From contig CALIEP010000237.1 of NCBI GenBank assembly GCA_938022345.1, positions 1 to 10,011 of the forward strand: 10,011 nt of DNA, in the 5' to 3' direction. Position 1 is the first letter of the stretch, and each line of letters starts with the position of its first letter. The notes under the pieces were generated by a model. It ran no database searches. It saw only the letters and a program-made list of their open reading frames with translations, and was not told the origin of the DNA. The DNA is from an uncultured Actinomyces sp. GTDB taxonomy: Bacteria > Actinomycetota > Actinomycetes > Actinomycetales > Actinomycetaceae. Below, in pieces: positions 1 through 5,585 of this stretch. A program made the translations under genes and the position numbers.

Positions 1-160
1 CAAGGACACCGCTCTGCTGCGTAAGTTCATCTCGGACCGCGGCAAGATCCGCGCTCGCCGCGTCACCGGTGTCTCCGTCCAGGAGCAGCGTCGCATCGCT
101 CGCGCCATCAAGAATGCGCGTGAGATGGCTCTGCTGCCCTACACCTCTACCGGCCGCTGA
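1..160 (+). CDS. rpsR: 30S ribosomal protein S18, 3' part (5' end outside window)
   Basis: This is the C-terminal 53 codons of ribosomal protein S18, a small-subunit protein that binds 16S rRNA at the platform next to S6. The first complete codon is at position 2 and the TGA stop is at 158-160. The visible protein starts KDTALLRKFIS and contains the family's conserved basic segment (RGKIRARRVTGVS), followed by the helix QEQRRIARAIKNAREMALLPY that is typical of S18 C-termini. S18 proteins are usually about 75-100 residues, so roughly the first third lies upstream. It is followed after 21 bases by rplI in the same direction, the classic rpsF-ssb-rpsR-rplI operon order of Actinomycetota. The call is secure. 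The start cannot be seen. Confidence 0.96.
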   Translation, partial: KDTALLRKFISDRGKIRARRVTGVSVQEQRRIARAIKNAREMALLPYTSTGR

Positions 161-181
161 TTCGAAGGGAAGGACTGAAAA

Positions 182-640
182 ATGGCAACTACCAAGCTCA
201 TCCTCACCCACGATGTGGAACGTCTCGGTTCCGCAGGCGATGTCGTCGAGGTCAAGTCTGGATACGCCCGTAACTACCTGGTTCCCCGTGGCTTCGCCAC
301 CAAGTGGACCAAGGGTGCACAGGCACAGATCGATCAGATGGCAGCAGCTCGCCGCCGCCGTGAGATCGCTTCCGTCGACGATGCACGCCTCGTGCGCGAC
401 GCCCTGCAGGCCGCGGTTGTGACCGTGAACAGCAAGGTCGGTGCACACGGACGCCTCTTCGGTTCCGTCTCTGCCGCTCAGATTGCTGACGCAGTGAAGG
501 AACAGCTGAACCAGACCATCGATCGTCGTCGCGTGATCATCACCGACCCGATCAAGACCACCGGTGACCACACCGTGACGGTCAACCTCCACACCGATGT
601 TCGCGCAAACCTCAAGGTTCGCGTTCTGGCTGTGAAGTGA
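182..640 (+). CDS. rplI: 50S ribosomal protein L9
   Basis: This is complete ribosomal protein L9 (152 residues; family usually about 148-152), which binds domain V of 23S rRNA at the base of the L1 stalk and affects reading-frame maintenance. The N-terminal rRNA-binding domain has the L9 signature at about residues 16-39 (GSAGDVVEVKSGYARNY, then LVPRGFA). A charged connecting helix follows at about 45-75. The C-terminal domain contains GRLFGSVS and the usual IDRRRVIITDPIKTTGDH segment. The ATG at 182 is preceded by a purine-rich ribosome binding site (GAAGGGAAGGA, 164-174) about 7 bases upstream. It is the last gene of the operon that also contains rpsR, and a strong hairpin lies 11 bases after its stop. 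Nothing appears unusual. Confidence 0.98.
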   Translation: MATTKLILTHDVERLGSAGDVVEVKSGYARNYLVPRGFATKWTKGAQAQIDQMAAARRRREIASVDDARLVRDALQAAVVTVNSKVGAHGRLFGSVSAAQIADAVKEQLNQTIDRRRVIITDPIKTTGDHTVTVNLHTDVRANLKVRVLAVK

Positions 641-651
641 CAGTCTGACAA

Positions 652-708
652 GGCTTATACAAAAGCCGGGACAATCCCTTTCGGGATGCCCCGGCTTTTG
701 TATAAGCC
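652..708. terminator. Bidirectional intrinsic terminator between convergent rplI and PBP gene
   Basis: The sequence shows a perfect 19-bp inverted repeat: GGCTTATACAAAAGCCGGG at 652-670 and its exact reverse complement at 690-708. The 19-base apex can form a further small hairpin, ATCCC-TTTC-GGGAT. It lies between the rplI stop (640) and the PBP stop (718), which converge. Within the long stem, the GC-rich block GCCGGG/CCCGGC is followed by TTTT on the plus strand, and by symmetry also on the minus strand. The element can therefore act as an intrinsic terminator in both directions. Bidirectional use is inferred from the convergent layout. Confidence 0.9.
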
Positions 709-717
709 GAATAGGCT

Positions 718-3177
718 TTACTCCGGACCGCCACCGCCACCGGGGCGTCCGCCGTTAGAACCGCCGCCGTTTCCACCATTGCCGCCATTGTTTTGGGCGG
801 AAGGAGTGACGGTTGGCTGAACCTCAACACCGGGGGTTCCTTGGGTCGCCTCGGGAGTAGGCGTTGGTGTTTCCTCAGTCGGAGTGGGCGTGGTCGTCGC
901 GACCGGTGCAGGATTCACCGGAGTCGCGGTTTGACGCTTATACCAGTCGAAGTGAAGCTTCGTATCGTTTGCGCTCGCTGCCTTCATGTAGCGTACCCAC
1001 ACGGTTACCGGCCAGTCACCACCGTGGAATTGGCCCAAACCGCCAATATTTGTCAGCGACACCGGGCTACCATTCTCATCGAGCTGGTACATGCTCACAG
1101 CAGTGACCAAGCTCGGAGTAAAACCAACGAACTGTGCGGTCTTCTGTTCTTCCGAGGTACCCGTCTTTCCGCCGGTATCCTGCTTGAGAACTGCGGCGGC
1201 CTCGGCTGTACCACCCGAAGCGGTCACGGACTGCAGCGCCGGAAGGACCGTTGACATGGTCTTCGTATCGAAAACCTGCTTCGGATTCACGGTGGTCTGG
1301 AAAACCTTCGAACCATCAGAGTTTTGAACCTCGCGGACGATGTGCGGGGTAGTCCGCTGACCGCCAGAAGCGATGGTCGAATAAGCGTGAGCCAGATCGA
1401 TATTGTGAGGCGCCGCGAAGCCCAGAACATTCAGCAAGGAGTCATCCAAGCCATTGGTGTCTTCGGGGATACCCAGCTCAACAGCAACCTGTTTGGTCGT
1501 TGCGGGTCCAACTTCCTGATTGAGCCCAACGAAAACCGTGTTGATCGAATTCTTCGTTGCATTCACCAGATGCTGTCGGCCCCAGGACACACCCGAATCA
1601 TTACTCACCGGACGTGCCAATCCACTGAAGGTCTTCGGCGACGAACCATCATAGGTATCGTAGATCGACCCGCCCTGTTCAGCGTGAGCAACCAAGGCGA
1701 AGGGCTTAAAGGTCGAACCGGCAGCCATGATGTCCTGCGTTGCACCATTTTGCTGACGCTTGAGGTAGTCCTTGCCGCCGTATTCGGCAACGATTTCACC
1801 GGTAGCGGGATCCAATGACGTCAAAGCCACGTGCATGGAGTCTTCATTCCACCCACGCACCGTGTACATGTACTCGGCAGCCTCAACCGCCTGATCCTGC
1901 TTTTCCTTATCAATCGTGGAAATGATTCGGTATCCACCGGTTGCCAGCTGATCGGCCGTGAAACCACCCTCTTGGGCAAGTTCCGTACGGATCTGCTCCA
2001 TGAGATAACCGGTCGGCCCTTCCATTGTTGGCCCGCTCAAAGTATCGGGATCAATGGTCTTGGGGAATTCAGCCGCGTTCGCATCGGCCTGGGAAATCCA
2101 CCCGTCTTCGACCATCAGATTGATGACACGAGTCCACCGCGAGCGCGCTTTCTCTTCATCAACTGCCGGGTCCCACGCGGAAGGAGCGGGAATGATTCCG
2201 GCAAGCATCGCGGCCTCGGAAAGGGTCAGGTCCTTTGCGTCATGCCCGAAGTAAGCCTGGGATGCGGCCTCAATTCCGTAGGCTCCACGCCCGAAGTAAA
2301 TAGTGTTGAGGTAGTTGCCGATGATCTGGTCTTTGGACTGTTCGCGGTTGATCTTGAGGGCAAGAATTGCTTCTTTTGCCTTACCCACGTAACCGGTCGT
2401 TTCCCCAACGTAGTAGCGCTCAACATATTGCTGGGTCAGGGTCGATGCACCCTGGCGTGCCCCACCCCTAATATTGTTGACCAGTGCGCGTCCAATACCT
2501 TTAAGGTCAACACCAGAGTTCGTATAGAAAGTCCGGTCTTCCGAGGCAACAACAGCATGCGCAACATAGTCCGGAAGGGTCGATGAATCGATGATCTTCC
2601 TATTGACCTGCGACATCCGGCCCATTTCGGTGGTGCCATCGGAGTAGTAGACAGTTGTGGTCTGCGCGAGCGCAACCTGATCAGCCTGGGGAACCGTCAA
2701 GGCGGCATAGGCAACCAGGAAGGTTCCCAGCCCCGCGATGATCAGCCCTAGGAAAGTAAAGAGGATTCCACGACCGATACGTGCACCCAGGCTCCGCTTT
2801 TTCTTCCCCTTATTTGCCTTGCCGCCCTTAGCCGGACCTCTCTTTGCGCGCGCGCGGCTTGCTGCTGCCGAGGCCTCGCGATCGCTCTGCGGGCGAGTTG
2901 GACGCCTACGCGCACTACTTGCCGACGAGGAACTAGTGCCTTGGGTGCCTGTACGTCGGCCCTGACTGCTACTTCCTGTGCGCGCCGAGGCCCCGCCTGA
3001 GACCCGTGCAGCCGCGGACGTCCGCTTGGGCGCGGAGGGTGTTGAGGATGCGGAAGTCTTGGGAATCGTTCCCTCTCCATCGCGACGGGACTGCTCTGCG
3101 AGCCGACGTCGAGTGGCCTCGGCCCGCGAGGGAAGAGGTCGACGTCCGCGGTCGTCGTTTGCGTTAGAAGGTGCCAC
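718..3177 (-). CDS. Class A (bifunctional) penicillin-binding protein, PonA-like
   Basis: A membrane-anchored peptidoglycan synthase. Its GT51 glycosyltransferase domain polymerises lipid II and its transpeptidase domain cross-links the stem peptides. With the GTG start at 3177 it has 819 residues: a cytoplasmic Ser/Arg/Lys-rich tail (about 1-133), one membrane helix (about 134-160, IGRGILFTFLGLIIAGLGTF), then GT51 at about 195-360. GT51 carries the catalytic Glu of EDRTFY (E213), the GASTLTQQ motif and the second Glu in GKAKE (E269). The transpeptidase shows SxxK (STFK, S488/K491), SxN (SIN, S544-N546) and KTGT (K671). The C-terminus is a Thr/Pro-rich stretch ending in a Gly/Asn-rich tail. 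I prefer GTG 3177 because GAAAGG lies 10 bases upstream. The in-frame ATG at 3198 (826 residues) has no visible Shine-Dalgarno sequence and would encode an odd MLKGWFF leader. The gene follows pcnA in the same direction, about 84 bases later. It resembles actinobacterial PonA1/PonA2-type proteins, and the exact paralogue is not assigned. Confidence 0.95.
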   Translation of the reverse strand: MAPSNANDDRGRRPLPSRAEATRRRLAEQSRRDGEGTIPKTSASSTPSAPKRTSAAARVSGGASARTGSSSQGRRTGTQGTSSSSASSARRRPTRPQSDREASAAASRARAKRGPAKGGKANKGKKKRSLGARIGRGILFTFLGLIIAGLGTFLVAYAALTVPQADQVALAQTTTVYYSDGTTEMGRMSQVNRKIIDSSTLPDYVAHAVVASEDRTFYTNSGVDLKGIGRALVNNIRGGARQGASTLTQQYVERYYVGETTGYVGKAKEAILALKINREQSKDQIIGNYLNTIYFGRGAYGIEAASQAYFGHDAKDLTLSEAAMLAGIIPAPSAWDPAVDEEKARSRWTRVINLMVEDGWISQADANAAEFPKTIDPDTLSGPTMEGPTGYLMEQIRTELAQEGGFTADQLATGGYRIISTIDKEKQDQAVEAAEYMYTVRGWNEDSMHVALTSLDPATGEIVAEYGGKDYLKRQQNGATQDIMAAGSTFKPFALVAHAEQGGSIYDTYDGSSPKTFSGLARPVSNDSGVSWGRQHLVNATKNSINTVFVGLNQEVGPATTKQVAVELGIPEDTNGLDDSLLNVLGFAAPHNIDLAHAYSTIASGGQRTTPHIVREVQNSDGSKVFQTTVNPKQVFDTKTMSTVLPALQSVTASGGTAEAAAVLKQDTGGKTGTSEEQKTAQFVGFTPSLVTAVSMYQLDENGSPVSLTNIGGLGQFHGGDWPVTVWVRYMKAASANDTKLHFDWYKRQTATPVNPAPVATTTPTPTEETPTPTPEATQGTPGVEVQPTVTPSAQNNGGNGGNGGGSNGGRPGGGGGPE

Positions 3178-3261
3178 GAAAAACCAGCCTTTCAGCATAG
3201 GTGATCGTGTCTAGCCTACGCAGAAAGCGGGCGTATTGCCTAAAGCAAGCTCCGGATCGGC

Positions 3262-4866
3262 TTAGTTTTCGCTGGCAGAACGACGCTTGCGCGCCTTCTT
3301 TTCGGCCGCCTTTGCTTCCCAGCGTTCCTGCTGTGCTTGATACTCCGCGGCGATCTGCCGAACTTCATCAGATGCCCACCAGGCAAGGAGTGCCTCGCGC
3401 GCCGCTTCTTCTCCCAAAGGACCCTGTTCCATTCGAAGATCCAGAAGATAATCGCGGGCCATCTTCACGGCCTTCGAAGGACGCAGACCAAGGATTTCCA
3501 TGATCTGATCGCCATCAAGATCGGGGCGAATAGCGTCGAGTTCTTCTTGAGCGCGAAGAGCAGCAATACGCTCTTCCAGGTCGTCATATGCAGCGGACAA
3601 GTAGGCGGCCTTGCGCTTGTTACGCGTAGTGCAATCAGCGCGCGTCAAACGATGCAGGCGCTCAAGAAGGTCTCCCGCATCGGCAACGTAGCGACGCACT
3701 GCCGAATCCGTCCATTTCGCTTCCCCGTAGCCGTGGAAACGCAGGTGCAGGGCAACCAGTTCTGAAACGGCATCAATCGTTGCCTTATCAAAACGCAGGG
3801 CTTTCATCCGCTTACGCGTGAGCTTCGCTCCCACTAACTCATGGTGATGGAATGACACCGTGCCATTGGATTCAAAGCGACGCGTAGCCGGTTTGCCCAC
3901 GTCGTGCATGAGTGCCGCGAAACGTAAAATGAAATCCGGACCGGGAACAGGACCGTCAGCATCCGTTTCCAAATCGATCGCTTGATCCAAAACGGTCAGC
4001 GTATGTTGGTAAACATCCTTGTGACGATGATGCTCATCAACGGTCGACACCAGAGCAGACAGCTCAGGCAAGACGATATCTGCAACCCCGGTGTGGACCA
4101 TCAATTCCAAACCGCGCCTTGGCCACGGCGAAATGACGAGTCGTTCAAGTTCAGCGCGGATACGTTCAGCTGAAACGATCTCAAGGCGTCCGGCCATTGA
4201 CTCCATGGCATCCATGACGTCTTCATCTACATCAATACCCAGCTGGGCGCTGAAGCGCGCAGCACGCATGATCCGCAGCGGATCGTCATCAAAGGACTGC
4301 AGAGCACTGACGGGGGTACGCAGACGGCCCAAAGCTAAATCACCAAGGCCATCGTGGGGATCAACCAGAGCCATCTGAGGCAATCGCATGGCCATCGCAT
4401 TGACGGTGAAATCACGCCGCGTCAGATCGCCTTCCAGGGTGTCGCAATACTCGACCTCGGGCTTGCGCGAACAAACCTCATACGAATCCGTGCGGTAGGT
4501 CGTGACTTCAACGACCAGCTTTCCGCGGCGACCACCAATGGTCCCGAATTCGCGGCCAATATCCCAGGTTGCATTCCCCCACTGCGCCAGTAGTTTTTCA
4601 GTTTTCTCCGGACGCGCAGAAGTCGTGCAATCAAAATCGTGGGGAGTGAGTCCCAAGAAGGCATCGCGAACCGGTCCACCGACCAAGCTGATTTCCTCTC
4701 CAGCTTCGGCGAAAATTTCACCGAGCTCGAGGATTTCCTTGGGAAGGTGGGAAAAAGCCTGCTGCGCCTGAGCCATTAATAGACCCAGATCACCCTCGCC
4801 TAGACCGCTGGGAAGGGGAGCATGTGAGCGGGATTGACCCATCGTTCGCGAAAGTTCTGTACTCAT
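3262..4866 (-). CDS. pcnA: CCA tRNA nucleotidyltransferase (PcnA-type, class II, with HD domain)
   Basis: A cytoplasmic enzyme that builds or repairs the 3' CCA end of tRNAs from CTP and ATP without a nucleic-acid template. With the ATG at 4866 it is 534 residues. The class II nucleotidyltransferase head shows LVGGPVRD (G63/G64) and the metal-binding DxD pair in HDFDC (D77, D79). RRDFTVNAMA (150-159) and DPLRIMRAARF (195-205) are the conserved neck motifs. An HD phosphohydrolase-like domain follows (YQHT at about 286-289, LMHDVGKP with H321/D322, then FHHHE and LHLRFHGYG). The last 30 residues are a charged Lys/Arg/Glu tail, slightly longer than usual. The frame stays open upstream as far as 5211, but that part overlaps the divergent NUDIX gene and lacks family similarity. 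GGAGGGG sits directly before ATG 4866, which is closer than normal spacing. An alternative ATG at 4935 would add 23 residues. The gene pairs divergently with the NUDIX gene, as in mycobacteria. Confidence 0.95.
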   Translation of the reverse strand: MSTELSRTMGQSRSHAPLPSGLGEGDLGLLMAQAQQAFSHLPKEILELGEIFAEAGEEISLVGGPVRDAFLGLTPHDFDCTTSARPEKTEKLLAQWGNATWDIGREFGTIGGRRGKLVVEVTTYRTDSYEVCSRKPEVEYCDTLEGDLTRRDFTVNAMAMRLPQMALVDPHDGLGDLALGRLRTPVSALQSFDDDPLRIMRAARFSAQLGIDVDEDVMDAMESMAGRLEIVSAERIRAELERLVISPWPRRGLELMVHTGVADIVLPELSALVSTVDEHHRHKDVYQHTLTVLDQAIDLETDADGPVPGPDFILRFAALMHDVGKPATRRFESNGTVSFHHHELVGAKLTRKRMKALRFDKATIDAVSELVALHLRFHGYGEAKWTDSAVRRYVADAGDLLERLHRLTRADCTTRNKRKAAYLSAAYDDLEERIAALRAQEELDAIRPDLDGDQIMEILGLRPSKAVKMARDYLLDLRMEQGPLGEEAAREALLAWWASDEVRQIAAEYQAQQERWEAKAAEKKARKRRSASEN

Positions 4867-4942
4867 CCCCTCCAGCATGCCATGATTTCCACATCTTTGA
4901 TGCATCCGCACCACGGCCTCGTCTTCGGTTGACATGCGCCGA

Positions 4943-5011
4943 AGGTCGCACCAATTGACCTTCTGACACACGAAAATTGCGGTAATTCCCACTTGACCGA
5001 TGGTGCGACCT
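4943..5011. repeat. 11-bp inverted repeat with widely spaced arms in the divergent pcnA/NUDIX intergenic region
   Basis: AGGTCGCACCA at 4943-4953 is the exact reverse complement of TGGTGCGACCT at 5001-5011, with 47 bases between. The right arm abuts the proposed -35 element of the NUDIX operon promoter. A TTGACC hexamer also occurs twice in direct orientation between the arms (4955-4960 and 4993-4998). The arrangement could be a pair of operator half-regions for one regulator acting on both divergent promoters. The arms themselves are seen directly. The regulatory role is inference. Confidence 0.5.
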
Positions 5012-5039
5012 GACCAAGAGCCCCAATCCCGCCTAAAGT
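5010..5039 (+). promoter_or_regulatory. Possible promoter of the NUDIX-DUF6049-murJ operon
   Basis: CTGACC (5010-5015) and TAAAGT (5034-5039) are separated by 18 bases and give a moderate match to a housekeeping-sigma promoter. The likely transcription start would fall at about 5045-5047, at or just before the ATG at 5046. The message could then be leaderless from that ATG. If transcription starts further upstream, GGAGG (5040-5044) would direct the GTG at 5052 at normal spacing. Low to moderate confidence, judged by eye. Confidence 0.35.
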
Positions 5040-5045
5040 GGAGGT

Positions 5046-5585
5046 ATGACTGTGCCTTCTGAAGCCTTGCGACCCGGAGTGCCCCGGCCTCCGCGTCGCA
5101 ATCCTTCTTTGCGCACGGTCCAGCCGACACCCCATTTCCTTCCCGTTTCTTCCGAAACCTCCGCGGGCGGCGTCGTTGTCGATGTTCGCGATGGTCAGCC
5201 CTATGCGGCAATCATTGCTCGCCGTAATCGGTCGGGGAAGATCGAATGGTGCCTCCCAAAGGGACATCTTGAAGGCCGTGAGTCTCCCGAGGAAGCGGCT
5301 CTACGCGAAGTCGCCGAAGAGACCGGAATCCACGGGCGAATTATCCGTCACCTGGCATCGATCGACTACTGGTTCTAAGGTGCAGACCGACGGATCCACA
5401 AGGTCGTTCACCACTACTTAATGGGCTACATCTCAGGCTCCATCACCGTCGAGGGCGACCCCGATCACGAGGCCGAAGACGCCGCGTGGGTTCCCTTGCG
5501 TGACCTCACTCATGAGCTGGCCTATCCCAATGAAAGGCGCATTGTCGGTATCGCTTTGGACTTGCTCTACCGGGATGCATCATGA
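5046..5585 (+). pseudogene. NUDIX hydrolase (MutT4-like) interrupted by an in-frame TAA
   Basis: This frame encodes a NUDIX hydrolase, a family that cleaves nucleoside diphosphates linked to another moiety (for example oxidised dNTPs). The box GHLEGRES..REVAEETGI at residues 73-95 matches Gx5Ex7REUxEExGU perfectly. A TAA at 5376-5378 (codon 111) follows DYWF. The same frame then continues without a shift for 68 codons, GADRRIHKVVHHYLMGYISG through AEDAAWVPLRDL and LAYPNERRIV, to TGA at 5583-5585. This is the ordinary C-terminal half of the family, and the spacing from WF to RRIHK looks normal. A single base substitution therefore explains the stop better than an indel. The start is ATG 5046, or GTG 5052 which has better spacing to GGAGG. 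The TGA overlaps the next ATG (ATGA), the mark of an intact coupled operon. The gene matches M. tuberculosis Rv3908 (mutT4) by position. Readthrough or a sequence error cannot be excluded. Confidence 0.85.

Noticed and set aside
2290..2305. Gly in place of Glu in the KxxILExYLN motif of the PBP glycosyltransferase (IIGNYLN)
   Set aside because: This Glu is not one of the two catalytic residues and varies in active enzymes such as S. aureus PBP2. Both catalytic Glu residues (E213, E269) are present.
1831..2586. 251-codon plus-strand open frame opposite the PBP gene
   Set aside because: It is antisense to the conserved glycosyltransferase and transpeptidase regions. It has no recognisable motifs and no ribosome binding site. 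It is a shadow of the high-GC coding strand.
3178..3261. Terminator or clear promoter between pcnA and the PBP gene
   Set aside because: No stable hairpin with a T-run was seen on the minus strand. TAGGCT could be a -10 box, but no acceptable -35 box accompanies it.
4867..5211. Upstream extension of the pcnA frame to an ATG at 5211 (649 residues)
   Set aside because: The extra part lies antisense to the NUDIX gene, has an Arg/His-rich shadow-like composition and would give a protein far longer than the family. The conserved head begins soon after ATG 4866.
5341..5421. Programmed frameshift as the explanation of the NUDIX interruption
   Set aside because: The conserved C-terminal half follows in the same frame as the N-terminal half, so no shift is needed. 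Only the stop codon has to be decoded or corrected.
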